64,000 nt of DNA from Paradesertivirga mongoliensis (GCF_024436395.1 NZ_JAFMZO010000004.1:62001-126000); one strand, 5' to 3'. Shown: positions 7,988 to 17,480, numbered from the stretch's first letter. Made by a program: numbers and translations. Notes: generated from the letters alone by a model not told the origin.

Positions 7988-9301
7988 TTACTCCCTGCTT
8001 ATCCATCCCGACGCTTGTCCGGCTTCTACAAACATAAACTCTCCGAAATTTCCTAATATACTTACTGTGCTGCCCTCTGTTAAATGTGTTTTTCTTGCCG
8101 CTGATTTATCCGGCTGATCCAGAAGTGGCTGATTTGCGCTGAGTTTTAATTGTTTGAGTGGTTTTAAAGTTGTGTTGACAGATGAACCCGGGATAAAGCC
8201 AAACCGCCCGTCAGGCAGAGAAATGCGGTAGAAATTGGTCGTTGCTGATTGTATCGTTAACAAGGTGTTGATCGCAAGATTTGTGATACTCTTTGAATTT
8301 TCCGCAATACCTTCTTTTAAGTTCACAGAACTCCGGCTTGTTCTCATTGGTTTTCCGAGATTTTCTAATGCTGAAGTTATGGAGGGGACAGGCTTCACAG
8401 CAGGGTTCACGAACTCTAAAGGGTCGATTGCCCCGCCCATAGTGTATATTCCAAAGTGTAAATGAGGTGAGGTAGAAATGGCATTTCCGGTATTGCCCAC
8501 CAGTCCAATGGTGTCGCCGGAATTGATCTTCTGGCCGGGCGATACCAGTTGCTCATCAAGATGTGCGTAATATAAACTATAATTTTTGTCGGATGGTCGC
8601 ATGAAAATCACTTTCCCGCCGAGTTGATTTGTTGTAACGCGGCTTATAGTTCCATTCGCTGCGGCGAGTGCGGGAGTGCGTCTGGGTGCAAAAATATCGA
8701 TTCCCTCATGACGTCGTCTGCCATCATCTCTATCGGCGCCCCAAAAGCTTCCTATTCTGCCGTTTTTTACCGGAAACGCCAGTGATGGCCCGTTTACAAC
8801 AGTCAGCGTGAAATTACCCGTAGTCAATAGTTCAGGCTGAACGCGCAGAATATAATATCCTGTATCGTCTATTTCGTAACTAAATGCCTTTCCGCCTGTG
8901 TCTGCATAAGCAACCAACTTTTTGTTCTGATTGGCTTTAACCTCCCAAAGGTCAACATATAAAGTAAAGTTTGTAGCCGGTCTTTTTTGCAGGCTAATGC
9001 TGAGTTTTTCACCTCTCTTTGCTTCAAAGCGAATGGAGAGAGCTTCGGCTTTTTCTGCCGGGAAGTATCCGCTTTCTTTGTAAGGGATGTTCACGTTTAA
9101 AGGCTTTGAAAGACTCCGTTCGGCTGCAGAAAACCAAGAGCGACCCAGGGCGGTTGATTTCAAGCCTGCATCCTGCAAACTTTGGGCATATTGCTCATGT
9201 GGACTCCTTTTGCCGAATAAACCACCAGGCCCGCTGGTTGTACATGAGTTTAAAAAAGTTACACAAAGAAGCCAGAGTAAAAGCTTGTTATTACATTTCA
9301 T
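7988..9301 (-). CDS. M23-family peptidoglycan peptidase lipoprotein
   Basis: 437 residues. A lipoprotein signal ends at C20 (FLNSC). After a beta-rich N-terminal region comes a LytM/M23 domain with HEGIDIFAP (first His and Asp zinc ligands) and HLHFGIY (final His pair), and then two SH3-like segments in the last 100 residues. It would cut peptide cross-links in the periplasm or act as an envelope regulator. It is the last gene of the trpS-dNK-kdsB-M23 run, 36 bases after the kdsB stop. Confidence 0.9.
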   Translation of the reverse strand: MKCNNKLLLWLLCVTFLNSCTTSGPGGLFGKRSPHEQYAQSLQDAGLKSTALGRSWFSAAERSLSKPLNVNIPYKESGYFPAEKAEALSIRFEAKRGEKLSISLQKRPATNFTLYVDLWEVKANQNKKLVAYADTGGKAFSYEIDDTGYYILRVQPELLTTGNFTLTVVNGPSLAFPVKNGRIGSFWGADRDDGRRRHEGIDIFAPRRTPALAAANGTISRVTTNQLGGKVIFMRPSDKNYSLYYAHLDEQLVSPGQKINSGDTIGLVGNTGNAISTSPHLHFGIYTMGGAIDPLEFVNPAVKPVPSITSALENLGKPMRTSRSSVNLKEGIAENSKSITNLAINTLLTIQSATTNFYRISLPDGRFGFIPGSSVNTTLKPLKQLKLSANQPLLDQPDKSAARKTHLTEGSTVSILGNFGEFMFVEAGQASGWISRE

Positions 9302-9337
9302 ATCAGCCGGTAATATAAAATGTAACCTTACAGCGTT

Positions 9338-10096
9338 TTATTGGTTTTCGGTATTGCCAGGAATGTTAGGCCTTAAGGCTCTGTTCAGGTCTTCTGGTGT
9401 GTCGATAGCTACGGTCTCTACCTCGGTAACTGCAACTTTGATTTTATAACCGTTTTCTATCCAGCGAAGCTGCTCCAGTGCTTCTGCTTTTTCAAGCGGA
9501 GAGATGGGTAGTTTAGTAATAGCTTTAAGAGTTTCGGCTTTGTAGGCATATATGCCAATGTGTTTATAAAAAGTATGCGCACTTAACCATTCAGAAATCT
9601 CAAGCCCCCTGACGGTTGGAATAGCAGCCCTGCTAAAATAAATGGCTTCAGATTTTGAGTTCAGCACAACTTTAGGCGAGTTTGCATTCTGAAGTTCCTC
9701 CACGCTGTTTATCTTTTTTACGAGTGTGGCAAGCTGGGTGTCTGCTTCATCGAAGCAGCTGCATAGAAGATCGATCTGCTTCGGGTCTATAAAAGGTTCG
9801 TCGCCTTGAATGTTAATAATAAGATCAAACCCAGGCAGCTTTTCGGCCACCTCAGCGCATCTGTCTGTACCGCTTTGGTGTTCGGATGAGGTTAGCAGGG
9901 CGCGGCCTCCAAACTCGCTTACATGCATTAAGATGCGCTCGTCGTCTGTTGCAACAACCACTTCATTCAGGCTTGCCGACTGAAGCGCTTGTTCGTACAC
10001 CCGCCGGATCATCGATTTTCCTTTAATGTCAATCAGCGGCTTTCCCGGAAAACGGGTAGAAGCGTAACGTGCAGGTATGATTCCTAAAATTCGCAT
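9338..10096 (-). CDS. kdsB: CMP-3-deoxy-manno-octulosonate cytidylyltransferase
   Basis: 252 residues from the ATG at 10096 (MRILGIIPARYASTRFPGKP). The frame extends upstream to 10174, but that part lies inside the kinase gene and lacks homology, so the shorter start is used. The nucleotide-binding loop, VVATDDERI and NIQGDEPFI fit KdsB, which activates Kdo with CTP for lipid A core synthesis. It starts 7 bases after the stop of the deoxynucleoside kinase gene, an operon arrangement. Confidence 0.95.
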   Translation of the reverse strand: MRILGIIPARYASTRFPGKPLIDIKGKSMIRRVYEQALQSASLNEVVVATDDERILMHVSEFGGRALLTSSEHQSGTDRCAEVAEKLPGFDLIINIQGDEPFIDPKQIDLLCSCFDEADTQLATLVKKINSVEELQNANSPKVVLNSKSEAIYFSRAAIPTVRGLEISEWLSAHTFYKHIGIYAYKAETLKAITKLPISPLEKAEALEQLRWIENGYKIKVAVTEVETVAIDTPEDLNRALRPNIPGNTENQ

Positions 10097-10103
10097 GAGG
10101 TTT

Positions 10104-10718
10104 CTAGAAAAGTCCGTTGGTTTCTCTTTGCACTTTTTCGATGATCGCGCCCAAATCTTCTGGCTTGTTCGCAAAATCGAGGTTATCCTTATCCAGAATC
10201 AGGAGTTTACCTTCGTTGTAACTGTTAATCCACTTCAGGTATTTATCATTTAATTTGGATAAATAATCCAGGCGAATGCCCGCTTCGTATTCTCTTCCTC
10301 TTCGCTGTATATTGTTTACAAGTGTAGGTACTGAAGCTTTAAGAAAAATGAGTAAATCTGGGGCACGGATAAAAGAGGTCATATTGTCAAAAATGGCCCG
10401 GTAATTTTCATAATCACGGGTGGTCATTAACCCCATGTCGTGTAGGTTCTCTGCGAAAATATAAGCGTCTTCGTAGATAGTTCTGTCCTGAACAATATTA
10501 TGTGTTGCCTTTTGAATGTCTCTTATCTGCTGGAACCGGCTATTTAAAAAGTAAATTTGCAGATTGAAGCTCCAGCGTTTCATATCATTATAAAAATCTT
10601 CGAGATAGGGATTATTATCAACAGCTTCGTACTGTGCTTCCCAGCCCAGATGTTTTGATAATAATTCAGTAAGCGTTGTTTTCCCTGCTCCTATATTTCC
10701 TACAATGGCAATGTGCAT
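10104..10718 (-). CDS. Deoxynucleoside kinase
   Basis: 204 residues, the usual length of bacterial dNKs. P-loop GNIGAGKT at residues 7-14, the DR pair at D78-R79 in QDRTIYED, and a lid-like RRGREYE near 150 are visible. It phosphorylates deoxynucleosides (purine or pyrimidine type cannot be told from this) in nucleotide salvage. Neighbours are trpS 44 bases upstream and kdsB 7 bases downstream, with no obvious functional link. Confidence 0.9.
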   Translation of the reverse strand: MHIAIVGNIGAGKTTLTELLSKHLGWEAQYEAVDNNPYLEDFYNDMKRWSFNLQIYFLNSRFQQIRDIQKATHNIVQDRTIYEDAYIFAENLHDMGLMTTRDYENYRAIFDNMTSFIRAPDLLIFLKASVPTLVNNIQRRGREYEAGIRLDYLSKLNDKYLKWINSYNEGKLLILDKDNLDFANKPEDLGAIIEKVQRETNGLF

Positions 10719-10762
10719 CTGATAAAGTTAAAAATGAAATTCAAAAAGCTGCGATTATTCTG

Positions 10763-11758
10763 CTAAAAACTTTTGATGCCAATAATATCGCGAACTTCTT
10801 TTACTGTTTGCTGAGCACTTTTATTGGCCTTTTCGGCCCCATAGTCAATCACTTCGCGAAGGTAACGGGTATTTGCTGCAATCTCCTCTATCCGCTCACG
10901 TACCGGAGCAGTAGCCAGCACGATATCTTCCGCCAGTTGTTTTTTTAAATCGCCATAACGGATCTGGCAAGAATTATAGAGGTTCTCAAAGTGCGTATAG
11001 GTATCAGGTGATGATACCACATTCATTAAATCGAATAAGTTTTGGATAGCGTCGGGCTTTTCAGAGTTAGGTTCGGTGGGGCCGCTGTCTGTTACGGCCC
11101 TCATTACTTTTTTGCGGGTAACTTCAGCAGGATCGGATAAGTATACTGCGTTGGCTTCCCCTTCTGACTTACCCATCTTACCTCTTCCGTCTAAACCGGG
11201 TATTTTTACCAATTTATCGCTAAAGTTGAATGCGTAAGGTTCTGGAAAGTATTCATTTTTGTACATGCGGTTAAAGCGGTTTCCAAATGTTCTGGCCATT
11301 TCCAGATGTTGTTCCTGATCTTTACCCACAGGAACTTTAGTAGCACGGTGAAGCAAAATATCCGCAGCCATTAAAACGGGATAAGTCAGGAGTCCTGCAT
11401 TTACATTATCCGGTTGAGCCCGCACTTTGTCTTTAAAAGAAGTGCTTCTTTCAAGCTCGCCCATATAGGCGTTCATGTTAAGATAAAGATATAATTCGGT
11501 AACGGCTGGTACATCAGACTGTACATAAATGGTGGCCTTTTCGGGATCAATGCCCGCGGCAAGATATTCGATAACCACTTGTCTGACATTAGAATGAAGG
11601 TTTTCCGGTGTGGGATGCGTTGTTAGTGAATGATAATCGGCAATAAAAAAAAAGCAATTGTATTCATGCTGCATCTTCACAAAGTTCTGCACCGCTCCGT
11701 AATAATTTCCTAAGTGTAATTTTCCGGTACTTCTGATACCACTAACAACAGTTTCCAT
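10763..11758 (-). CDS. trpS: Tryptophanyl-tRNA synthetase
   Basis: 331 residues, typical for TrpRS. A class I HIGH-type motif appears as TGKLHLGNYYGA at residues 11-22, and the KMSKS-type loop is GKMGKSEGEANA near residue 195. It charges tRNA-Trp. First gene of the leftward operon. Upstream on the minus strand TACTTTCG is one base off the -7 consensus and sits close to the ATG. plsC is divergent, 40 bases away. Confidence 0.97.
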   Translation of the reverse strand: METVVSGIRSTGKLHLGNYYGAVQNFVKMQHEYNCFFFIADYHSLTTHPTPENLHSNVRQVVIEYLAAGIDPEKATIYVQSDVPAVTELYLYLNMNAYMGELERSTSFKDKVRAQPDNVNAGLLTYPVLMAADILLHRATKVPVGKDQEQHLEMARTFGNRFNRMYKNEYFPEPYAFNFSDKLVKIPGLDGRGKMGKSEGEANAVYLSDPAEVTRKKVMRAVTDSGPTEPNSEKPDAIQNLFDLMNVVSSPDTYTHFENLYNSCQIRYGDLKKQLAEDIVLATAPVRERIEEIAANTRYLREVIDYGAEKANKSAQQTVKEVRDIIGIKSF

Positions 11759-11798
11759 ACATGGGCGAAAGTAAGGAATTTTTATATTTTTGAGCCTG

Positions 11799-12524
11799 AT
11801 GATGCTGACATTGAAAAAGGGCCATAGATTTTTTTATCTGGCAATCGTAATACTGTTTTTTGTTCTGCTCTATCCCTTTTTATATTTTTTTTCACGCAAG
11901 GCACCCCGCTTTAAGACGCTAAATCACGTTCGACGTTTTTATTCTTTTATAAGTTCTATTGCGGCCGGATTTTTCTTTCGGTATCGTGTAGTAAGTCCTA
12001 TCGACTGGTCAAAAACATATATTGTTTGTGCCAATCACACTTCGAACCTCGATATCCCAGCCATTACACTAGCTGTAAAATCCAATTTCGCATTTATGGG
12101 GAAAGATGACTTGCTGACCAACCCTCTGTTGAAAATATTTTTCGAAACGATCGATATTCCCTTAAACCGGGATAGCAAGATATCTGCCTTTAGAGCTTTT
12201 AAAAGAGGGGAGGAGTATTTGAAGCAGGGAATGAGCCTGGTTATCTTCCCGGAAGGTAAGATTGGAGACGACTATCCTCCGGTTTTGCATGAATTTAAAA
12301 ACGGACCGTTCAGGTTGGCCATAGAACAAAAAATACCGATCATTCCAGTATCTATGACCAATATGTGGACGAAAATGTGGGATGATGGCTCGAAGTATGG
12401 TACAAGACCAGGAATTTGCGATATTTGCATCCATCAACCAGTCGACACATCGGGCTTAAACCCGGAAGATGCGGACGATTTAAAAGAGAATGTTTACAAG
12501 ATTATAAGTTCAGAACTCAGGTAA
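11799..12524 (+). CDS. plsC: 1-acyl-sn-glycerol-3-phosphate acyltransferase (PlsC-like)
   Basis: 241 residues from the ATG at 11799; a TTG at 11790 is open but less likely. An N-terminal membrane helix (FYLAIVILFFVLLYPFLYFF) precedes the acyltransferase motifs NHTSNLD (H80, D85) and FPEGKIGD. It makes phosphatidic acid for phospholipid synthesis at the inner membrane. TATTTTTG at 11785-11792 fits the -7 consensus and ends 7 bases before the ATG, supporting that start. gatC follows after one base. Confidence 0.92.
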   Translation: MMLTLKKGHRFFYLAIVILFFVLLYPFLYFFSRKAPRFKTLNHVRRFYSFISSIAAGFFFRYRVVSPIDWSKTYIVCANHTSNLDIPAITLAVKSNFAFMGKDDLLTNPLLKIFFETIDIPLNRDSKISAFRAFKRGEEYLKQGMSLVIFPEGKIGDDYPPVLHEFKNGPFRLAIEQKIPIIPVSMTNMWTKMWDDGSKYGTRPGICDICIHQPVDTSGLNPEDADDLKENVYKIISSELR

Positions 12525-12525
12525 A

Positions 12526-12819
12526 ATGAATATAGATAACGAAACGATTGCCAAGATGGCTCATCTGGCCAGGCTGGATGTTAACCCTAACGAACAAGCC
12601 TCGTTATTGAAAGACATGAACAATATTCTCCATTTTATGGAAAAGCTGAATGAGCTGGATACAAGCACTGTAGAGCCCCTGATCTATCTGACAGACGAGG
12701 TTAATGTTTTCAGGGAGGATGAAGTACAGACAGAAGTTTCACCGGCTGATGCACTGAAAAACGCTCCGATGCAAGACGGAACTTATTTCCAGGTTGCAAA
12801 GGTGATCGACAAAGGATAG
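12526..12819 (+). CDS. gatC: Aspartyl/glutamyl-tRNA(Asn/Gln) amidotransferase subunit C
   Basis: 97 residues, standard for GatC: IDNETIAKMAHLARLDV at the start, then the extended segment around VEPLIYLTDEVNVFREDEV that wraps the A and B subunits. It is needed for amidation of mischarged Glu-tRNA(Gln)/Asp-tRNA(Asn). gatA and gatB are not in the window, so the complex is encoded at scattered sites. It starts one base after the plsC stop and its stop abuts the stop of the convergent thioesterase gene. Confidence 0.95.
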   Translation: MNIDNETIAKMAHLARLDVNPNEQASLLKDMNNILHFMEKLNELDTSTVEPLIYLTDEVNVFREDEVQTEVSPADALKNAPMQDGTYFQVAKVIDKG

Positions 12820-13236
12820 TTAGTTTTTACGTGGGTCGTTGTCGTCCTCCTTTTCGAATTGCTCTTCGATATATTTAATCTTCGTTTTGCCATGCGGGAT
12901 CGGATTTCCATCTCTATCCATGTTGACAAATACTAATTTATCAATAGTCAGGATGCTCTTCCTCGTAATTTTATTGCGCACCTCGCAGCATAATGTTATT
13001 GATGTGCGTCCGAAATGAGTCGCCGTTATTCCAAGTTCAATAATATCGCCCTGCTTTGCAGAACTTACGAAATCGATTTGTGAGATATATTTGGTTACAA
13101 CTCTGCTGTTTTCTAATTGTACGATAGCGTATATCGCAGCTTCTTCATCTATCCATTTTAATAAACTGCCGCCAAACAAACTTCCGTTTGGGTTCAGGTC
13201 TTCGGGCTTGACCCATTTTCGAGTATGAAAATTCAT
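12820..13236 (-). CDS. Acyl-CoA thioesterase, hotdog fold (YciA-like)
   Basis: 138 residues. NPNGSLFGGSLLKWIDEEA is the hotdog-domain signature with the catalytic Asp, followed by SQIDFVSSAKQGDIIEL. It hydrolyses acyl-CoAs in the cytoplasm; the substrate cannot be read from sequence. The C-terminal 15 residues are strongly acidic. Convergent with gatC, with no bases between the two stops. Confidence 0.85.
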   Translation of the reverse strand: MNFHTRKWVKPEDLNPNGSLFGGSLLKWIDEEAAIYAIVQLENSRVVTKYISQIDFVSSAKQGDIIELGITATHFGRTSITLCCEVRNKITRKSILTIDKLVFVNMDRDGNPIPHGKTKIKYIEEQFEKEDDNDPRKN

Positions 13237-13373
13237 CTATTCTTTTTAATAAATATAAAAATTAAGGAAACCTTAAAAGTTTGCAAAAGGTAAAAAAGCG
13301 TAATGATTTCAACAATCAGACTTTTTTCAACAATCATATTTATGAGGCGGGAATTTGTTACTTTATCCTCGTT

Positions 13374-13922
13374 ATGAAAATCTACACTAAAACAGGCGAC
13401 AAAGGATATACTTCATTAATAGGAGGGGTGCGGGTACCGAAATACCACCTTAGGATTGAAGCTTATGGAACTGTCGATGAGTTAAACTCTTACATTGGTT
13501 TAATCAGAGATAGTGAGATTCTCGAATCATACAGAGAAATTTTAAAGGAAATTCAGGACAGATTATTTACAATCGGCTCTGTGCTTGCATCCGATCCTGA
13601 AAAGGCTAAAATGAAAGTCCCGGATCTGCAGCTTAGCGATATTGAACTGCTCGAAAGGGAAATGGACCGGATGAATAATTTTTTACCGGAATTAAAGCAT
13701 TTTATCCTTCCGGGTGGAATGGTTTCTGCATCACATTGTCATATAGCACGTTGCGTTTGCAGAAGAGCCGAGCGAATTGCGGTTCATCTTTCGGAAGAGA
13801 GTTTTGTTGACGAGAAAGTGATCATTTACTTGAACAGGTTGAGCGATTATTTATTTGTTTTAGCCAGAAAGCTGTGCTATGACGATGGAATCGATGATAT
13901 TGTTTGGATACCGCGATTATAA
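13374..13922 (+). CDS. ATP:cob(I)alamin adenosyltransferase, PduO type
   Basis: 182 residues from the ATG at 13374; the open frame extends to 13281 but that part shows no homology. KIYTKTGDKGYTSLIGG is the ATP-binding N-terminus, CRRAERIAV and NRLSDYLFVLARK the conserved helices. It converts cob(I)alamin to adenosylcobalamin, which would also be the ligand of the riboswitch at 22872. No cobalamin-dependent enzyme lies beside it. Confidence 0.93.
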   Translation: MKIYTKTGDKGYTSLIGGVRVPKYHLRIEAYGTVDELNSYIGLIRDSEILESYREILKEIQDRLFTIGSVLASDPEKAKMKVPDLQLSDIELLEREMDRMNNFLPELKHFILPGGMVSASHCHIARCVCRRAERIAVHLSEESFVDEKVIIYLNRLSDYLFVLARKLCYDDGIDDIVWIPRL

Positions 13923-13962
13923 AATTTGAAAAAAATATTTAAAATTCTTATAATTATTATTA

Positions 13963-13970
13963 TACTTTTG
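13963..13970 (+). promoter_or_regulatory. -7 promoter element of the DUF2795 gene
   Basis: TACTTTTG is an exact TAnnTTTG match, 36 bases before the ATG at 14007. The expected -33 position is AT-rich without a clear TTTG. Confidence 0.5.
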
Positions 13971-14006
13971 CGACAAAAAAAACTGAAAACTTAAACTTAG
14001 GAATAT

Positions 14007-14228
14007 ATGTACTGGACATTAGAATTAGCATCACATCTGGAAGACGCTCCATGGCCTGCAACTAAAGACGAATTAATAGATTATGGTATTCGTTCGGGAG
14101 CACCTGTAGAAGTTATAGAGAATCTTCAGGCCCTGGAAGACGACGGAGAGCCATATGAAAACATTGAAGAAATATGGCCTGATTACCCTACAAAAGACGA
14201 TTTCTTCTTTAACGAAGACGAATATTAA
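14007..14228 (+). CDS. DUF2795-family small protein
   Basis: 73 residues, acidic. The core WPATKDELIDYGIRSGAP followed by VEVIENLQAL fits DUF2795, a short helical domain of unknown function. It ends in an Asp/Glu/Phe-rich tail (KDDFFFNEDEY). It has its own promoter-like element and a strong terminator right after the stop, so it is probably a highly expressed single-gene unit. Confidence 0.85.
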   Translation: MYWTLELASHLEDAPWPATKDELIDYGIRSGAPVEVIENLQALEDDGEPYENIEEIWPDYPTKDDFFFNEDEY

Positions 14229-14230
14229 AA

Positions 14231-14257
14231 GAGCCTTGTCCTGTGACAGGGCTTTTT
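14231..14257 (+). terminator. Intrinsic terminator after the DUF2795 gene
   Basis: AGCCTTGTC pairs with GACAGGGCT (one G-T pair) around a CTGT loop and is followed by a T run. Confidence 0.8.
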
Positions 14258-14368
14258 TATTATAAAATATTTCAAATACTGTAAACAAATTTCCTGGCTT
14301 TGGCATTATTAATGTAGATATTGATATATAAATAATTTAATAATCAATCAAACCAAAAACATAATACT

Positions 14369-14521
14369 ATGGGAAATTTACTTTATTTGATCGCAGTTGT
14401 CCTGATTATAATCTGGGCTGTGAGCTTTTTTGGAGGTTATGCAGGAAGTGGTATCATTCACATCCTATTAGTAATAGCAATCATTGCGGTATTGCTTCGC
14501 GTAATACGAGGAGCAGTTTAA
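14369..14521 (+). CDS. lmo0937-like small membrane protein
   Basis: 50 residues: MGNLLYLIAVVLIIIWAVSF, a GGYAGSG turn, then a second helix IIHILLVIAIIAVLLRVIRG. Two membrane helices with a glycine-rich hairpin fit the lmo0937/DUF5670 family of tiny membrane proteins, of unknown function. The frame starts at the ATG at 14369 and is followed after 30 bases by a clear terminator. The gene stands alone between the DUF2795 and ispD genes. Confidence 0.8.
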   Translation: MGNLLYLIAVVLIIIWAVSFFGGYAGSGIIHILLVIAIIAVLLRVIRGAV

Positions 14522-14551
14522 GCATACACAAAAAGATAATATCGAAATTTT

Positions 14552-14578
14552 AATCCGGCGAAAGCCGGATTTTTTTTA
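14552..14578. terminator. Intrinsic terminator between convergent genes
   Basis: AATCCGGC (14552-14559), GAAA tetraloop, GCCGGATT (14564-14571), then eight T. It ends the small membrane protein transcript and overlaps the stop of ispD on the other strand. Confidence 0.85.
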
Positions 14579-15247
14579 TTCTTTTTTTCTCAGATACAGT
14601 TCGGCCAGCTCCAGATCTTCAGGAAAGGTGATTTTAATATTTTTGTAACTACCCTCTGTTACTGATATCTCTACGCCCGCTTTTTCTACTACACAGGCGT
14701 CATCGGTAAAATCCCGTGTAAACTGCTGATCGTAGGCAGTTTTTAAAAGGGAGTATTTAAAGGCTTGCGGAGTTTGAACCAATAATACATCTTGCCGGTT
14801 CAGCGAAACAGTAGCGTCACCCTCTCTTTTTCTCACCGAATCTTTGCTGGTAACCACTGGAATAGCAGTTCCGGAGCGTTCTGCCAGGTTAAAAACTTTG
14901 GTGATCAGCTCGTTGGAAATTACAGGTCTTACTGCATCGTGTACCGCAACAATTGAACCTTCGTCCACAAGACTTAAGCCATTTTTTACAGAATGAAAAC
15001 GCTCAACACCGTTTGACACGATAGCACAAGGAATGTCAAAGTGATGGTTCAGGCAGAGCTCAGACCAAAGTGAATGATAGTCCTGATTTAAAACGAGGAT
15101 GATTTCGGGTTTCAGATCCGAATAATGAAAAGCTTCGATAGTGTGCATCAATACCGGCTTTCCATTTAACAACAGAAATTGTTTTGGAAGCGTAGCGTTC
15201 ATCCGGCTACCAGATCCACCTGCAACTATTATAGCGTAGTATTTCAT
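14576..15247 (-). CDS. ispD: 2-C-methyl-D-erythritol 4-phosphate cytidylyltransferase
   Basis: 223 residues with the CTP-binding loop AGGSGSRMNATLPKQFL at the N-terminus and VHDAVRPV in the middle. It catalyses the third step of the MEP isoprenoid pathway. The polyprenyl synthase at 58723-59697 acts later in the same pathway. ispF is not adjacent. It lies 115 bases downstream of queA on the same strand. Confidence 0.95.
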   Translation of the reverse strand: MKYYAIIVAGGSGSRMNATLPKQFLLLNGKPVLMHTIEAFHYSDLKPEIILVLNQDYHSLWSELCLNHHFDIPCAIVSNGVERFHSVKNGLSLVDEGSIVAVHDAVRPVISNELITKVFNLAERSGTAIPVVTSKDSVRKREGDATVSLNRQDVLLVQTPQAFKYSLLKTAYDQQFTRDFTDDACVVEKAGVEISVTEGSYKNIKITFPEDLELAELYLRKKE

Positions 15248-15362
15248 TTTTGAGATGGAGAATACTAGATATGATATACGGGAGCCGGCTGGCCCGCCTC
15301 CGCGCCTTAAGACGGAGATAATTCGTCTTCTCCTGCCTAAAGCCTCAATTTCACACCCTCTT

Positions 15363-16412
15363 CTATATAATCAACATCGCATCACCATAACTGTAAAAGC
15401 GGTATTTTTCTTTCACAGCAACTTCGTAAGCATGTCTTACATACTCATAACCGCCAAATGCACTTACCATCATTAGTAAGGTCGATTCTGGAGTATGGAA
15501 GTTGGTGATCATGCTATTTGCAATGCTGAAATCGTAAGGCGGGAATATGAACTTACTCGTCCAGTCGTTTATTGGCTTTAATGTTTTATTAGCTGATACA
15601 GCAGATTCTATGGCACGCATACTGGTTGTTCCAACAGCACAGATGCGCCGTTTATCTTCCAGTCCTTTGTTTACGATATCGGCGGCTTTCTGCTCAATGA
15701 TAAATTGCTCAGAATCCATTTTATGCTTGGTCAAGTCCTCTACCTCAACCGCACGAAAAGTTCCAAGGCCCACATGTAAAGTAACTTCTGCAAATTCAAC
15801 TCCTTTTAATTCAAGGCGTTTCATTAGTTCTCTGCTAAAGTGTAAGCCAGCGGTGGGAGCTGCTACAGCACCTTCATTTTTCGCAAAAATGGTCTGGTAA
15901 CGTTCCTTATCTTCAGCAGTCGCTTTTCTTTTGATATATTTAGGAAGAGGTGTTTCGCCTAATATTTCGATGTTTCTGCGGAACTCTTCCTCCGATCCGT
16001 CAAATAAAAAGCGGATGGTGCGGCCTCTTGAAGTGGTATTGTCCACAACCTCGGCTACCAGCAGGTCATCATCGCCAAAATAAAGCTTGTTGCCTACCCG
16101 GATTTTTCTTGCCGGATCTACCAGCACATCCCATAACCGTAATTCTTTATTTAATTCGCGTAAAAGGAAGACTTCTATAGTTGCACCAGTTTTCTCTTTA
16201 TTGCCATATAAGCGGGCAGGAAAAACTTTGGTGTTATTTAAAATCATCACATCCTTATCATCAAAATAGCCAAGAATATCTTTAAATATCTTGTGCTCAA
16301 TAGCTCCGGTTTGACGGTCTAATACCATTAAGCGCGCCTCATCCCTCTGATCTGCAGGGTTATGGGCTATTAAAGATTCTGGTAAATTGAATTTAAACTG
16401 CGATAACTTCAT
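15363..16412 (-). CDS. queA: S-adenosylmethionine:tRNA ribosyltransferase-isomerase
   Basis: 349 residues. [20 protein letters not shown] at the start, [12 protein letters not shown] and [12 protein letters not shown] in the middle and [10 protein letters not shown] near the end are QueA signatures. It transfers ribosyl from SAM to make epoxyqueuosine in tRNA. An exact -7 element TAAATTTG lies on the minus strand at 16439-16446, about 27 bases before the ATG, so it is probably transcribed separately from hldE upstream. Confidence 0.96.
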   Translation of the reverse strand: MKLSQFKFNLPESLIAHNPADQRDEARLMVLDRQTGAIEHKIFKDILGYFDDKDVMILNNTKVFPARLYGNKEKTGATIEVFLLRELNKELRLWDVLVDPARKIRVGNKLYFGDDDLLVAEVVDNTTSRGRTIRFLFDGSEEEFRRNIEILGETPLPKYIKRKATAEDKERYQTIFAKNEGAVAAPTAGLHFSRELMKRLELKGVEFAEVTLHVGLGTFRAVEVEDLTKHKMDSEQFIIEQKAADIVNKGLEDKRRICAVGTTSMRAIESAVSANKTLKPINDWTSKFIFPPYDFSIANSMITNFHTPESTLLMMVSAFGGYEYVRHAYEVAVKEKYRFYSYGDAMLII

Positions 16413-16438
16413 ATAAAAATTATAAAAATTTCAGGGCG

Positions 16439-16446
16439 CAAATTTA
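16439..16446 (-). promoter_or_regulatory. -7 promoter element of queA
   Basis: TAAATTTG on the minus strand, exact TAnnTTTG match, 27 bases from the start codon. The -33 region is AT-rich without TTTG. Confidence 0.5.
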
Positions 16447-16505
16447 GTTATTTTTTCTTCTAAATACGCTTTTTTTTGCCACTGGTTTTGAGAACGGGAA
16501 ATTGA

Positions 16506-17480
16506 CTATAAGGTTGCGGCTTCCTTGAGTAATTCTTCTTTGTTGATTGGTACAACGCCAACGTATTCGCATACCAAGCCACCGGCCAGGTTGGCAACAG
16601 CAGCAGTTGTAAATTCGTCCAGGCCAGCTGCAAGGCAAACGGCGGTTGTGGCAATCACTGTATCGCCTGCGCCAGATACATCTGCGATATTTCTGATGTG
16701 TGCAGGAATCACTTTCTTATCCTGCCTGCCGTACATATATACCCCACGTTCCGAAAGTGTCACCATCACCATTTCGCACTCAAGTGCAGACTGAAGCGTT
16801 TTTACTGCCCGCTCAAGTTCTGTGTCGTTACGGGCATCAACTTCTATTTTCAAGCCTTCTCTTAACTCTTTTAGATTTGGCTTAAACAGAGTTACACCTT
16901 TGTAATTCAGAAAATTGCGCTTTTTAGGGTCAACTACAGTGATGATGTTTTTTGATTTTGCCAGGGATACCACTTCCTGAATTAGATATTCCGAGATTAC
17001 GCCTTTATCATAATCTTCGAATATAATGGCATCAATTTTCTGCCGGTTAACGATGCCGCTGATAACAGCGAGTAATTGCTTCGATTCCTCGGATGAAATA
17101 ACCTTATCGACTTCTGCATCAACCCGGATCATCTGTTGATTTTGGCTTATAACCCGGGTTTTAACTGTAGTTGGCCGACTTTTTAACTTTATTATTCCTT
17201 CGGTAGAGAGATTTTGACTGCACAGGATGTCAAGAAATTCCTCACCCTCCTTGTCCTCGCCAATTACTGCACAGATAATCGGCGTGGCGCCTAAAGCCTG
17301 TACATTTAAAACCACATTGGCTGCTCCACCCAAACGGTTTTCACGCTTGCGTACTGATACTACCGGAACCGGAGCCTCCGGAGAAATGCGTTCAACACTT
17401 CCCCAGAGGTACGAGTCCATCATTACATCGCCAATGATTAATATATTTTGCTTATTAAACTGCTGAAACAGCTTTTGCAT
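16506..17480 (-). CDS. rfaE1: D-glycero-beta-D-manno-heptose-7-phosphate kinase (RfaE1 type)
   Basis: 324 residues, only the PfkB/ribokinase-like kinase half of HldE; the nucleotidyltransferase half is absent. ISPEAPVPVV and RLGGAANVVLN at the N-terminus and DVSGAGDTVIA near residue 268 (anion hole and catalytic Asp) are diagnostic. It phosphorylates heptose 7-phosphate in ADP-heptose synthesis for the LPS core. It overlaps the end of the upstream aminotransferase gene by 26 bases, so the two are likely coupled. Confidence 0.9.
   Translation of the reverse strand: MQKLFQQFNKQNILIIGDVMMDSYLWGSVERISPEAPVPVVSVRKRENRLGGAANVVLNVQALGATPIICAVIGEDKEGEEFLDILCSQNLSTEGIIKLKSRPTTVKTRVISQNQQMIRVDAEVDKVISSEESKQLLAVISGIVNRQKIDAIIFEDYDKGVISEYLIQEVVSLAKSKNIITVVDPKKRNFLNYKGVTLFKPNLKELREGLKIEVDARNDTELERAVKTLQSALECEMVMVTLSERGVYMYGRQDKKVIPAHIRNIADVSGAGDTVIATTAVCLAAGLDEFTTAAVANLAGGLVCEYVGVVPINKEELLKEAATL

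Noticed and set aside
9338..10174. Longer kdsB start at 10174
   Set aside because: The extra 26 residues lie inside the deoxynucleoside kinase gene and carry no homology; MRILGIIPARY at 10096 is the family start.
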